DNA of 64,000 bases from CAVSRC01 sp963785065 (GCA_963785065.1 CAWATX010000004.1:1054001-1118000), one strand, 5' to 3'; positions 1-8,261 are shown, counted from the first letter of the stretch. Numbers and translations are program-made. Notes: a model not told the origin generated them from the sequence alone.

Positions 1-2
1 TC

Positions 3-518
3 ACCGGCGACTGGTCGATGCCGGTGCGTGAGGCGGAAGCCACCAACGCGCTGGTCGACGCCGGCTGCGACGTCATCACCTGCCACGTCGACAGCCCCAA
101 GGTGGTCATCCAGACCGCCGAGAGCCGCGGCGTGAAGACCTGCGGCCACAACGCCTCCCAGGCGCCGCTGGCGCCCAAGGGCTTCATCACCGGCGCCGAA
201 TACAAGTGGTCGACGATCTACAACAAGTATGCCGAGACGCTCGCCGCCGGTGGCACGCTGCCCAACTTCCTGACCGGCGGCTACGACGTCGACTATGTCC
301 AGAACACGCCCTATGGCGCCGGCGCGACGCCGGAGGCGATCAAGGCCGCCGACGCGGCCAAGGTCGAGATGAAGGCCAAGACCGCCTACTACGTCGGCCC
401 GCTCAAGGACAACACGGGCAAGGAAGTGATCCCGGCGGGCACCTCGCACGCCCCCTACGATCCGTGGATCGACAGCATCAACTTCCTGGCCGAGGGCGTC
501 GTCGGCTCGATCACCTGA
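3..518 (+). CDS. BMP-family ABC transporter substrate-binding protein (C-terminal part)
   Basis: The reading frame is open from the window edge to the TGA at 516-518, so the 5' part lies outside. The visible 171 residues match the C-terminal lobe of BMP/PnrA-type (basic membrane protein) periplasmic binding proteins: a stretch on replacement of residues in EAEATNALVDAGCDVIT, then DSPK, and a later GVKTCGHN segment. Members bind nucleosides or other small heterocyclic or ureide-like ligands and deliver them to an ABC permease. It is followed at once by two matching permeases, and the cognate ATPase lies at 3398-4957. The neighbouring biuret and carboxybiuret hydrolases suggest a ureide ligand; that is inference, since ligand residues cannot be judged from the fragment. 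Confidence 0.88.
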   Translation, partial: TGDWSMPVREAEATNALVDAGCDVITCHVDSPKVVIQTAESRGVKTCGHNASQAPLAPKGFITGAEYKWSTIYNKYAETLAAGGTLPNFLTGGYDVDYVQNTPYGAGATPEAIKAADAAKVEMKAKTAYYVGPLKDNTGKEVIPAGTSHAPYDPWIDSINFLAEGVVGSIT

Positions 519-535
519 GCCCGCTCTCTCGCGTG

Positions 536-566
536 CGGCGGCCGGGGCCCTCCCCTCCGGCCGCCG
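536..566 (+). promoter_or_regulatory. Intercistronic hairpin after the binding-protein gene
   Basis: A perfect 10-bp inverted repeat, CGGCGGCCGG at 536-545 and its complement at 557-566, encloses an 11-nt loop. It starts 17 nt after the binding-protein stop codon and has no T-run. Such hairpins often protect or partly terminate the upstream message, so that the binding protein is made in excess over the permeases. That role is inferred. Confidence 0.6.
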
Positions 567-605
567 ACCTTCGCCGATTGACCGCACCGGAGGCGCGAAA
601 TTCCC

Positions 606-1724
606 GTGACAGCGACCACGCCGACAGACGTCGAAGTGCCGCCGGCCATTGCACCTGGTGCGGACATTGTGGGGCGCATCGCGCGCTCGGCTGAGGCGGT
701 GGTGATTCCGGCGCTCGCCGTGCTGGCGGCGGCGGCCCTCTTCTCGATTTTCCTCATCCTGCTCGGCAAGTCGCCGGTCACCTTCTTCTCGCTTCTGTGG
801 AAGGGCGGCTTCGGCACGTCGTTTTCCTGGCAGAACACACTGGTGCGCGCCGCCCCGCTCATCCTCACCGCCCTCTGCGTCGCCGTCCCCGCCCGCCTCG
901 GCATGGTGATCATCGGCGGCGAAGGTGCCTTCGTGCTCGGCGGCTTCGCCTCCGCCGCCGCGGCCATCCCCTTCGTCGGCTGGGCCTCGCCGTGGCTGGT
1001 GATGCCGATCATGGTGCTCTCGGCGCTTCTCACCGGCGCGGCGTGGATCGGCTTCGTCGGCGTGCTCCGCCACTATCGGGGCGTCAACGAGACCATCGCC
1101 AGCCTGCTGCTCTATTACATCGCCGTCGCCATCATGAATTTCTTCGTCGACGGTGCGCTGCGCGACCCGACCAACCCCAACAAGCCATCGACCAAGCCGA
1201 TCGGCGACGCCAACATGGTCGGCAACATCCCCGGCACCGAGGTCCATTGGGGGCTGGTCGTGGGCGTCGTTCTGGCGATCGCGCTGTGGGTGCTGATGAA
1301 CCGCACCAAGTTCGGCTTCGCGGCGCGCATCACCGGTGGCAACGTGCGCGCGGCGCGGGCGCAAGGGCTCCCGGTCGGCCGGCTGATCGTCATTTCCTGC
1401 GCCATCGCCGGCGCCTGCGCCGGGCTTGCCGGCTATTTCGAGGTCGCCGCCGTCCAGGGCCGCGCCAATGCCTCGATCGCCGCCGGCTACGGCTTCACCG
1501 GCATCCTGGTGGCGTTCCTGGCCAAGCAGAACCCGCTCGCCATCATACCGGTGGCGATCTTCCTCGGCGGCATCGAGGCCGCCGGCGGCCTCATCCAGCG
1601 GCGCATGGGCATGCCTGACGCGACGGTGGCGGTCCTGCAGGGGCTGATGTTCGTGGTGCTGCTCGTCTCCGACACGTTCTACGGCCGCTTCGCCTTCTTC
1701 CGCAGCAAGGATAGTACGCAATGA
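606..1724 (+). CDS. ABC transporter permease, BMP/nucleoside type (first permease)
   Basis: A 372-residue inner-membrane protein of the LivH/BPD_transp_2 permease family, the type that works with BMP-family binding proteins (YufP-like). After a short cytoplasmic N-terminus it shows about eight to ten hydrophobic segments, and near residue 240 the ARITGGNVRAARAQG segment typical of the coupling loop that contacts the ATPase. The start is a GTG at 606, with a GGAGG at about 590. Its last codons overlap the ATG of the next permease (1721) by four bases, so translation is probably coupled. It should form a heterodimeric channel with the product of 1721-2644. The substrate is unknown but is probably the same ureide as that handled by the downstream hydrolases. 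Confidence 0.88.
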   Translation: MTATTPTDVEVPPAIAPGADIVGRIARSAEAVVIPALAVLAAAALFSIFLILLGKSPVTFFSLLWKGGFGTSFSWQNTLVRAAPLILTALCVAVPARLGMVIIGGEGAFVLGGFASAAAAIPFVGWASPWLVMPIMVLSALLTGAAWIGFVGVLRHYRGVNETIASLLLYYIAVAIMNFFVDGALRDPTNPNKPSTKPIGDANMVGNIPGTEVHWGLVVGVVLAIALWVLMNRTKFGFAARITGGNVRAARAQGLPVGRLIVISCAIAGACAGLAGYFEVAAVQGRANASIAAGYGFTGILVAFLAKQNPLAIIPVAIFLGGIEAAGGLIQRRMGMPDATVAVLQGLMFVVLLVSDTFYGRFAFFRSKDSTQ

Positions 1725-2644
1725 CCGGCGACTCCGGCCTCGGCATCGTTCTGCTCGCCATGTTCGCGGGCGCCATCCGCGTCTCGACACCCCTTCTCTT
1801 CGTCAGCCTCGGCGAGTGCCTGACGGAGAAGTCGGGGCGCATCAATCTCGGCCTCGAGGGCACGCTGGTCTTCGGCGCGATGACCGGCTACGCCATCTCC
1901 TACCTCTCCGGATCGCCTTGGCTGGGTGTGCTCGCCGCGGGGATCGCCGGCTCGGTGTTCGGCGCCATCCACGGATTTATCTGCAAGTTGCCACGCGTGA
2001 ACGACATTGCCATCGGCATCGCCATGATGCTGTTTGGCACGGGGCTCGCCTTCTTCCTCGGCAAGCCATTCATCCAGCCCAAGGCGCCGCGCCTGCCCTC
2101 GCTGCCGCTGGGCGACTGGTCGGACAATCCGGCGGTGCAATCGGCGCTGCACGTGAACCCGCTGTTCTTCGTCGGCGTGGCGCTATCGGTGCTGCTGTGG
2201 TGGGCGTTCAAGAACACGCGCTTCGGCCTCATCGTGCGCATGACCGGCAATTCGGCGGCGGCGGCACTCGCCATGGGCTACTCGGTCGACTGGGTCCGCT
2301 TCCTCGCCACCACCATCGGCGGCTTCTCCGCCGGCGTCGGCGGCGCCTTCCTGTCGCTCTATTACCCCGGCGCGTGGAGCGAGGGGCTCTCCTCCGGCCA
2401 GGGCCTGATGGCGGTGGCGCTGGTCATCTTCGCCCGCTGGAACCCGCTCGCCTGCTTTGCCGCGGCCTTGCTTTTCGGCGCCGCCGGCGCGCTCGGCCCG
2501 GCGCTGCAATCGGTCGGCGTGACGCAGGGCTACTACTTCTTCAACGCCGCGCCCTACGTGCTGACCCTCATCATCATGATCGTCTCGACCTCGCCCAAGC
2601 GCGCGCTGCGCGGGGCGCCGTCCGAACTGTCGATTACCAAATGA
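1721..2644 (+). CDS. ABC transporter permease, BMP/nucleoside type (second permease)
   Basis: A 307-residue multi-pass inner-membrane protein, the YufQ-like partner of the preceding permease. A conserved early segment (GRINLGLEGTLVFGA, about residues 39-53) and the coupling segment VRMTGNSAAAALAMGY (near residue 175) mark the LivH-type permease fold. It overlaps the upstream gene by ATGA and is followed after 28 nt by the biuret hydrolase gene, so transporter and enzyme share a transcript. Length and topology are normal for the family. Confidence 0.88.
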   Translation: MTGDSGLGIVLLAMFAGAIRVSTPLLFVSLGECLTEKSGRINLGLEGTLVFGAMTGYAISYLSGSPWLGVLAAGIAGSVFGAIHGFICKLPRVNDIAIGIAMMLFGTGLAFFLGKPFIQPKAPRLPSLPLGDWSDNPAVQSALHVNPLFFVGVALSVLLWWAFKNTRFGLIVRMTGNSAAAALAMGYSVDWVRFLATTIGGFSAGVGGAFLSLYYPGAWSEGLSSGQGLMAVALVIFARWNPLACFAAALLFGAAGALGPALQSVGVTQGYYFFNAAPYVLTLIIMIVSTSPKRALRGAPSELSITK

Positions 2645-2672
2645 GCGATGGGCACCAAGTGAGGCGCGCGGG

Positions 2673-3401
2673 ATGACCAGCGAGACGATGGACGAGCGCA
2701 TCGCCGCAGCCATGGTGCCGGGCGGGCGGACTGTCGCGGCAGACCCCTACCCATGGCCCTTCGACGGCAATTGGACGGCGAAGAACACGGCGCTCATCGT
2801 CATCGACATGCAGGTCGATTTCTGCGCACCCGGTGGCTACGTCGATTCCATGGGCTACGACATCTCGCTGACGCGGGCGCCGATCGAGCCGATCAGACGG
2901 GTGCTCGCCGCCATGCGCGCGAAAGGCTATCCGATCATCCACACCCGCGAGGGTCACAAGCCCGACCTCTCCGATCTCCCGGCCAACAAGCGCTGGCGCT
3001 CGCAGCGGATCGGCGCGGGCATCGGCGACCAGGGTCCCTGCGGGCGCATCCTGGTGCGCGGCGAGCCGGGCTGGGAGATCATCCCCGAGCTTCAGCCGGC
3101 GCCGGGTGAGGTCATCATCGACAAGCCGGGCAAGGGCTCGTTCGTGGCGACCGACCTGGAACTGGTGCTGAAGAACGCCGGAATCCGCAACATCGTGCTC
3201 ACCGGCGTGACCACCGACGTCTGCGTGCACACGACCATGCGCGACGCCAACGACCTCGGCTATGAGTGCCTGCTGCTCTCCGACTGCTGTGCGGCGACCG
3301 ACGTCGGCAATCATCTGGCGGCGCTCAAGATGATCAAGATGCAGGGCGGCGTCTTCGGCGCCGTCGCCGAGTCCGCCACCTTCATCGAGGCACTGCCATG
3401 A
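2673..3401 (+). CDS. biuH: Biuret amidohydrolase
   Basis: A 242-residue cysteine hydrolase of the isochorismatase-like family. It should hydrolyse biuret to allophanate and ammonia in the cytoplasm. The family triad is visible as Asp45 (in VIDMQ), Lys151 (in IDKPGKGSF) and Cys184 (in TTDVCVHTTMR). These have exactly the spacing (106 and 139 residues) that I recall for Rhizobium leguminosarum BiuH (D36, K142, C175), and the PYPWPF, GGYVDSMGYD and ANKRWRSQRIGAGIGDQGPCGR segments also match that enzyme from memory. It sits between the transporter permeases and their ATPase, overlapping the ATPase start by four bases. The main alternative, a RutB-like ureidoacrylate hydrolase, is less likely because of the AtzE/G/H genes nearby. 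Confidence 0.88.
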   Translation: MTSETMDERIAAAMVPGGRTVAADPYPWPFDGNWTAKNTALIVIDMQVDFCAPGGYVDSMGYDISLTRAPIEPIRRVLAAMRAKGYPIIHTREGHKPDLSDLPANKRWRSQRIGAGIGDQGPCGRILVRGEPGWEIIPELQPAPGEVIIDKPGKGSFVATDLELVLKNAGIRNIVLTGVTTDVCVHTTMRDANDLGYECLLLSDCCAATDVGNHLAALKMIKMQGGVFGAVAESATFIEALP

Positions 3402-4957
3402 GCGCCGCACTCGACATGACCAGCGCGGCGCCCGCCGCGAAGATGCACCGCGCGGTCAGCCTCGAAACCGTCGGCATGACCAAGATCTTCGGATCGCTGA
3501 CGGCGCTCGACGACGTCTCGATCAAGGTGCAGGCGGGCACCGTTCACGCCCTGCTCGGCGAGAACGGCGCCGGCAAGTCGACGCTGGTCAAGTGCATCAT
3601 GGGTTTCTACCAGCCGACGCGCGGCCAGGTGATGATCGACGGCCGTGAGGTCGAGATCCACAATCCGCGCGTGGCGCACGCCCACGGCATCGGCATGGTC
3701 TACCAGCAGTTCACGCTGGTGCCCTCGCTGACCGCCGCGGAGAACCTCGTGATCAGCCGCGCCCACCCGCCGGCCGTGATCCACTGGCGCGACGAGATGC
3801 CGGCGCTCGAGGCGTTCCTCGAACGCATGCCCTTCAAGGTGCCACTCAACGTGCCGGTGGCGGGCCTGTCGGCGGGCGAGAAGCAGAAGCTCGAAATCCT
3901 CAAGCAGCTCTATCTCGACCAGCATTTCCTCATCCTCGACGAGCCGACCTCGGTGCTGACCCCGGGCGAGGCCGACGAGGTGCTCGGGCTCCTGCGCGGA
4001 ATGGCGCGGGCCGGCGACCTCACTATCCTGATGATCAGCCACAAGTTCCGCGAAGTGACAGCCTATGCGGACGAGCTGACGGTGCTGCGCCACGGCAAGC
4101 AGGTCGGCAGCGGCAAGGTGTCCGACATGAGCGTCGACGACATGAGCCGCATGATGATCGGCGACACCAAGATCCGCGAGCGCGCCGCACGCCAGCCGAT
4201 GGCAGACGAGCCCGAGGTCGTGCTGGAACTCGCCGGCCTCTTCGCCGACGACGATCAGGGCCTGCCGGCGGTGGAAGCGGTCAACCTCAAGGTCCATGCC
4301 GGCGAAATCGTCGGCATTGCCGGTGTCTCCGGCAACGGCCAGTCGGAGCTCGTCGAGGTGCTGTCCGGCCAGCGCGAGGAGACGACCGGGCGCATCTTCA
4401 TCCGTGGGGCACCGTTCGAGCCGACGCGCGACGCCATGGACAAGTTCAAGGTGTTCAGCCTGCAGGAGGAGCCCTTACGCAACGCCGCCGTGCGGCGCAT
4501 GACGGTGGCCGAGAACATTTCCTTCCGCACCTTCGACAAGCCGCCGATCACCTCGCTCGGCTGGTGGCTGTCGCCGGGACCGATGCGCCAACGTGCGCGC
4601 GAGCTGATCGCCGCCTACCGGGTGAAGACGCCCTCGACCGAGGAATTCATGGAGAACCTGTCGGGCGGCAACGTCCAGCGCGCGGTGCTGGCGCGCGAAC
4701 TGTCGAGCCCGGTGGAGGTGCTGGTGGTCGCCAATCCCTGCTTCGGCCTCGATTTCGCCTCGGTGGCCGAAATCCGCTCGCAGATCATGGAGCAGCGCAA
4801 CCGCGGCGCAGCGGTGCTGCTGGTGTCGGAGGACCTCGACGAGATCCTCGAACTGGCCGACCGCATCGCGGTGATGTCCGGGGGCAAGATCGACTATGTG
4901 GTGGGAGCGGCCGATGCCGACCGCACCTCCATCGGCCGCGCCATGGCGGGACACTAG
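3398..4957 (+). CDS. ABC transporter ATP-binding protein, double domain (BMP/sugar type)
   Basis: A 519-residue protein with two tandem ABC ATPase domains (about 22-260 and 275-515), the energising subunit for the permeases at 606-2644. The first domain has Walker A GENGAGKST (54-62), signature LSAGEKQK and Walker B LILDEPTS. The second has a degenerate P-loop (GVSGNGQSE) and signature LSGGNVQRA, as usual in the RbsA/YufO group. The start is the ATG at 3398, overlapping the biuH stop as ATGA; an upstream extension in the same frame would lie inside biuH and looks non-coding. Two hydrolase genes flank the ATPase, so the importer is physically interleaved with the pathway it probably feeds. Confidence 0.92.
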   Translation: MSAALDMTSAAPAAKMHRAVSLETVGMTKIFGSLTALDDVSIKVQAGTVHALLGENGAGKSTLVKCIMGFYQPTRGQVMIDGREVEIHNPRVAHAHGIGMVYQQFTLVPSLTAAENLVISRAHPPAVIHWRDEMPALEAFLERMPFKVPLNVPVAGLSAGEKQKLEILKQLYLDQHFLILDEPTSVLTPGEADEVLGLLRGMARAGDLTILMISHKFREVTAYADELTVLRHGKQVGSGKVSDMSVDDMSRMMIGDTKIRERAARQPMADEPEVVLELAGLFADDDQGLPAVEAVNLKVHAGEIVGIAGVSGNGQSELVEVLSGQREETTGRIFIRGAPFEPTRDAMDKFKVFSLQEEPLRNAAVRRMTVAENISFRTFDKPPITSLGWWLSPGPMRQRARELIAAYRVKTPSTEEFMENLSGGNVQRAVLARELSSPVEVLVVANPCFGLDFASVAEIRSQIMEQRNRGAAVLLVSEDLDEILELADRIAVMSGGKIDYVVGAADADRTSIGRAMAGH

Positions 4958-4998
4958 GGGATGGGCATGAGTTTGCGGGGCGCAGCCACGGGACATCC

Positions 4999-5176
4999 AT
5001 CTCCCCCCTTGAGGGGGAGAACAGCGAAGCTTACGGCTCGCGCAAGCGAGACGTTAGCGGAGCCAACAGGGGGGTCGTGGCACGGCCTCGGCGACCACCC
5101 CCCTCTTGGCTTCGCCAGCGATTTCCGCCCTTGGCGAAAATCGGGCTCCGCTAGTCTCCCCCTCAAGGGGGGAGAT
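4999..5176. repeat. Palindromic intergenic element with perfect 22-bp arms
   Basis: The gap between the ATPase gene and the next hydrolase is almost filled by a large palindrome. Its outer arms, 4999-5020 and 5155-5176, are perfect 22-bp inverted complements made of CTCCCCCCTTGAGGGGGAGA-like sequence. Inner arms also pair: TAGCGGAGCC near 5055 with GGCTCCGCTA near 5144, and GGGGGGTCGTGG near 5070 with CCACCCCCCT near 5096. Similar CCCCTT/AAGGGG palindromes are scattered between genes of Mesorhizobium-like genomes, so this is probably a non-coding MITE-like repeat. It could fold in mRNA and uncouple downstream expression. The open frame across it is not credible as a gene. Confidence 0.8.
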
Positions 5177-5229
5177 AGGGCGCAAGTGGCATCGCCGCGG
5201 CCATTGTTCGCCGTGCGTGGGGCGCGGCC

Positions 5230-5907
5230 ATGATCACCGTCGCCGCAGAGCCCTTCGCCTATGAATTCCCGCCGGACAAGGTGGCGCTGATCGTCATCGA
5301 CATGCAGCGCGACTTCATCGAGGAGGGCGGATTCGGCGAGACGCTGGGCAACGACGTGACCCGCCTGCAGGCGATTCTTCCGACGGTGGAGAAGCTGATC
5401 GGCCTCTTCCGCCGCGCGGGCTGGCTTGTGGTCCACACCCGCGAGGGCCACAAGCCGGACCTCTCCGACTGCCCGAAGGCCAAGCGCGAGCGCGGCAACC
5501 CGAGCTTGAGGATCGGCGACAGCGGGCCGATGGGCCGCATCCTCATCCATGGCGAGGACGGTCACGACATCGTCCCGGAGCTGAAGCCTATCGACGGCGA
5601 ACTCCTGATCGACAAGCCGGGCAAGGGATCCTTCTACGCCACGCCGCTCGGCGACGAGCTGGCCCGGCGCGGCATCACCCATCTCGTCTTTGCCGGCGTC
5701 ACCACGGAAGTCTGCGTGCAGACCACGATGCGCGAGGCCAACGACCGCGGCTATACCTGTCTGCTGATCGAGGACGCGACGGAGAGCTATTTCCCCGAAT
5801 TCAAGGCGGCGACGCTCGCCATGATCCGCGCCCAGGGCGGCATCGTCGGCTGGACGGCGCCGCTGGCGGCACTTGAGGCCGCGGTCAGCGCGGAGGCGCC
5901 AGCATGA
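5230..5907 (+). CDS. trtA: Isochorismatase-family ureide hydrolase, probably triuret hydrolase
   Basis: A 225-residue paralogue of the upstream biuH product. The cysteine-hydrolase triad is present as Asp24 (VIDMQRDF), Lys129 (IDKPGKGSF) and Cys162 (TTEVCVQTTMREAND). It shares HTREGHKPDLSDCP and GPMGRIL with BiuH-type enzymes but lacks the N-terminal PYPWP segment and the RIGAGIGD signature. Triuret hydrolase TrtA is known as a close relative of BiuH encoded next to biuH in plant-associated bacteria, and it yields carboxybiuret. The position here, beside biuH and overlapping atzG by ATGA at 5904, fits that role. A second biuret hydrolase or another ureide amidase cannot be excluded without comparing second-shell residues. 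Confidence 0.68.
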   Translation: MITVAAEPFAYEFPPDKVALIVIDMQRDFIEEGGFGETLGNDVTRLQAILPTVEKLIGLFRRAGWLVVHTREGHKPDLSDCPKAKRERGNPSLRIGDSGPMGRILIHGEDGHDIVPELKPIDGELLIDKPGKGSFYATPLGDELARRGITHLVFAGVTTEVCVQTTMREANDRGYTCLLIEDATESYFPEFKAATLAMIRAQGGIVGWTAPLAALEAAVSAEAPA

Positions 5908-6089
5908 GCGCGCCCTTCGACGCGGAGAAGCACGTCCGCCACATGGCCGAGGTGATGGAGATTGCCATTGCGGCGGACTGGATGCCGACGGTCGTCGCCA
6001 ATATGGCGACGACGGCAGCCATCGCAGAGCTGGTGCTCGCTTTCCCGCTCGAGGATCACACCGAACCGGCGCCGGTGTTCGAGGCATGA
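5904..6089 (+). CDS. atzG: AtzG-like small subunit of 1-carboxybiuret hydrolase (DUF4089)
   Basis: A 61-residue acidic helical protein that overlaps both neighbours by four bases. Its size, position directly before an amidase gene and the pattern HVRHMAEVMEIAIAADWMPTVVANMATTAAIAELV match AtzG/DUF4089. This is a GatC-like small subunit that binds and stabilises the AtzE amidase of the cyanuric acid pathway. The overlaps at 5904 and 6086 imply coupled, roughly stoichiometric translation with the hydrolase before it and atzE after it. It has no catalytic residues of its own. Confidence 0.85.
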   Translation: MSAPFDAEKHVRHMAEVMEIAIAADWMPTVVANMATTAAIAELVLAFPLEDHTEPAPVFEA

Positions 6090-7489
6090 GCGTGGACGTG
6101 CATCTGAGACCCGCCCATGAGATCGCGGCGGCGGTGAACACGCAGAGCCTGACCGCGCGCGCCGTGACGGAAGCCGCGATCGCCCGGATCGAGGCGACCA
6201 ATGGCAGGCTCGGCGCTTTCACCGACCCGACCTTCAGGCGGGCGCTGGCCGAGGCAGACGCGGTCGATGCGGCGGTAGCGGCGGGCAAGATCCTGCCGCT
6301 CGCCGGCGTGCCCTATGCGGTCAAGAACCTGTTCGACATCGCCGGCGTGACGACGCGCGCCGGCTCCAGGATCAACCGCGACAACCCTCCGGCCAAGGCC
6401 GACGCCTTCCTCATCGACCGGATGAAGGCGGCAGGCGCCGTCCTGCTTGGCGGGCTCAACATGGGCGAATACGCCTATGACTTCACCGGCGAGAACGCCC
6501 ATGATGGCGCCTCGCTCAATCCGCACGACCTCACCCGCATGTCGGGCGGCTCGTCCGGCGGCTCGGGGACGGCCGTGGCGGCCGGCATGGTGGCAGCCTC
6601 GCTCGGCTCCGACACAAACGGCTCGATCCGTGTTCCTTCCTCCTTCTGCGGTCTGTTCGGGCTGAAGCCGACCTTTGGCCGGTTGTCGCGGACGGGCAGT
6701 TTCCCCTTCTGCGCCAGCCTCGATCACCTCGGGCCGATTGCCCGCTCCGCCCTCGACCTCGCGCTCCTCTTCGATGCGCTGCAGGCGGAGGACCCTGCCG
6801 ACGCGCACCAGGTGGAGCGGCCGTTCGTCGATGCCGTCGCCGAACTCGACAAGGGGGTCGACGGCTTGAGGATCGCGATCGCCGGCGGCTATTTCCGCGA
6901 GCGCGGCGAGCCGGAGGCGTTTGCCGCGGTGGACACGGTCGCCGATGCGCTCGGCACGACGCGAACGGTCGAGATACCGCAAGCGGCGCGGGCGCGCGGC
7001 GCGGCCTATCTGATCACCACCGCGGAATCCTCGGCACTGCATCTTGCCCGCATCCGCACGCGCGCCGCCGACTACGACCCCGACGTGCGCGACCGGCTCA
7101 TCTCCGGCGCCCTGGTGCCGGCGCCGTGGGTGATCCAGGCACAGCGCTTCCGCGCCTGGTTCCGCGACGCGATGCGCAAGGTGTTCGCCGACGTCGACAT
7201 CATCCTCGCCCCGGCGACGCCGTTTCCGGCGCTGAAATCGGGCACCAAGACGGTGACGCTCGGCGGGGTGACCATGCCGGCGCGGCCGAACATCGGCATC
7301 TTCACGCAGCCGATCAGCTTCATCGGCCTGCCCGTGGTGGCGGTGCCGGTGTGGCTTCCGGGCGCCGACCTGCCGATCGGCGTGCAGGTGATCGCGCCGG
7401 CCTGGCGCGAGGACCTGGCGCTCCGCGTTGCCCACCATCTGGAGACCATCGGCGCGGTGAAGGCGCCGGTTGCCAAGGGACCGACCTGA
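6086..7489 (+). CDS. atzE: 1-carboxybiuret hydrolase, amidase-signature enzyme
   Basis: A 467-residue amidase-signature protein with the Ser-cisSer-Lys triad visible: Lys80 (GVPYAVKNLFD), Ser156 (SGGSSGGS) and Ser180 (DTNGSIRVP), with the usual 24-residue spacing between the serines. AtzE with AtzG deaminates 1-carboxybiuret to 1,3-dicarboxyurea. The assignment rests on atzG immediately upstream, atzH downstream and the overall length. The ATG at 6086 overlaps the atzG stop and is the only start that keeps the coupling. No cyanuric acid hydrolase (AtzD) gene is seen, so carboxybiuret would have to come from triuret or from an enzyme encoded elsewhere. Confidence 0.85.
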   Translation: MSVDVHLRPAHEIAAAVNTQSLTARAVTEAAIARIEATNGRLGAFTDPTFRRALAEADAVDAAVAAGKILPLAGVPYAVKNLFDIAGVTTRAGSRINRDNPPAKADAFLIDRMKAAGAVLLGGLNMGEYAYDFTGENAHDGASLNPHDLTRMSGGSSGGSGTAVAAGMVAASLGSDTNGSIRVPSSFCGLFGLKPTFGRLSRTGSFPFCASLDHLGPIARSALDLALLFDALQAEDPADAHQVERPFVDAVAELDKGVDGLRIAIAGGYFRERGEPEAFAAVDTVADALGTTRTVEIPQAARARGAAYLITTAESSALHLARIRTRAADYDPDVRDRLISGALVPAPWVIQAQRFRAWFRDAMRKVFADVDIILAPATPFPALKSGTKTVTLGGVTMPARPNIGIFTQPISFIGLPVVAVPVWLPGADLPIGVQVIAPAWREDLALRVAHHLETIGAVKAPVAKGPT

Positions 7490-7491
7490 TC

Positions 7492-8259
7492 ATGAGCGAT
7501 ATGGATGACAAGGCGCGCTGGGCCGGGCGCAACAGCGAGAAGGACAGGCTGCGCAGCGCGATCTGGGGGACGCTGGAGGATACCGCGGTCAATGTCGGGC
7601 CAGTGTGGAGCCGCATCCCGAATTTCGCTGGCGCCGATCTCGCTGCCTGGAACCTGGCGCAGACGGCCGAATGGAAGGCGGCGCGGGTGGTTAAATGCAA
7701 CCCCGACCCGCCGCAGATCCCGGTGCGCCTGCGCGCCCTGCACGAAGGCAAGATCGTCTATGCGCCGGTGCCCGAGCTGACCCGTGGCTTCCCCTTCGTG
7801 CGGCTCGACCCGGAGAAGCTTCGCGCCAAGGGTGTCGAGTTCGAGACGGCGGCGCCGAGCGGCGGCTTCCTGGAACACGGCGAGCCGGTCGAATTCGAGG
7901 CGATGGAGATGCTCGATTTCGTCGTGGTCGGCTGCGTTGCGGTGACGCGCTCCGGCGGGCGCACCGGCAAGGGCGGCGGCTTCGCCGATCTGGAACTCGG
8001 CATCTTCCGCGAGCTGGGCAAGCTCAAGCTTGACACGGTGATCGCCACGACGGTGCATTCGAGCCAGGTGGTGGACGACGCACGGCTGCCGATGATGGGG
8101 CACGATTCGGCTTTGAACTTCATCGCCACCGAGACGGAGCTGATCGACACGCGCACGCCCTTTTCGCAGCCGGCCGGCGTCGACTGGGAGCGGGTGCAGC
8201 CCGACCAGTACGAGAATATCCCCTTCCTCAAGGAACTCAGATCGCGGCTGGAGCGGTAG
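7492..8259 (+). CDS. 5-formyltetrahydrofolate cyclo-ligase-like (MTHFS-domain) protein
   Basis: A 255-residue protein related to the 5-formyltetrahydrofolate cyclo-ligase (MTHFS) family. Its C-terminal half holds RTGKGGGFADLE, the form of the ATP-binding glycine motif seen in MTHFS-domain proteins, where classical cyclo-ligases have GKGGGYYDR. The N-terminal half has the AARVVKCNPDPPQIPVR region expected for a phosphate-binding lysine or arginine. The ATG at 7492 lies two bases after the atzE stop, and the stop is two bases before atzH, so it is embedded in the ureide operon. Whether it acts on folate, or activates a carboxylated urea intermediate with ATP, cannot be read from sequence. Its place in this operon is unexplained. 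Confidence 0.72.
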   Translation: MSDMDDKARWAGRNSEKDRLRSAIWGTLEDTAVNVGPVWSRIPNFAGADLAAWNLAQTAEWKAARVVKCNPDPPQIPVRLRALHEGKIVYAPVPELTRGFPFVRLDPEKLRAKGVEFETAAPSGGFLEHGEPVEFEAMEMLDFVVVGCVAVTRSGGRTGKGGGFADLELGIFRELGKLKLDTVIATTVHSSQVVDDARLPMMGHDSALNFIATETELIDTRTPFSQPAGVDWERVQPDQYENIPFLKELRSRLER

Positions 8260-8261
8260 CG

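Noticed and set aside
4961..5233. 90-residue open frame between the ATPase and the trtA-like gene
   Set aside because: It runs through the palindromic element, has low-complexity composition and no family resemblance.
2673..5907. biuH and the trtA-like gene as a recent tandem duplication
   Set aside because: Apart from the catalytic motifs the two proteins differ widely, and the second lacks BiuH-specific segments, so they are old paralogues.
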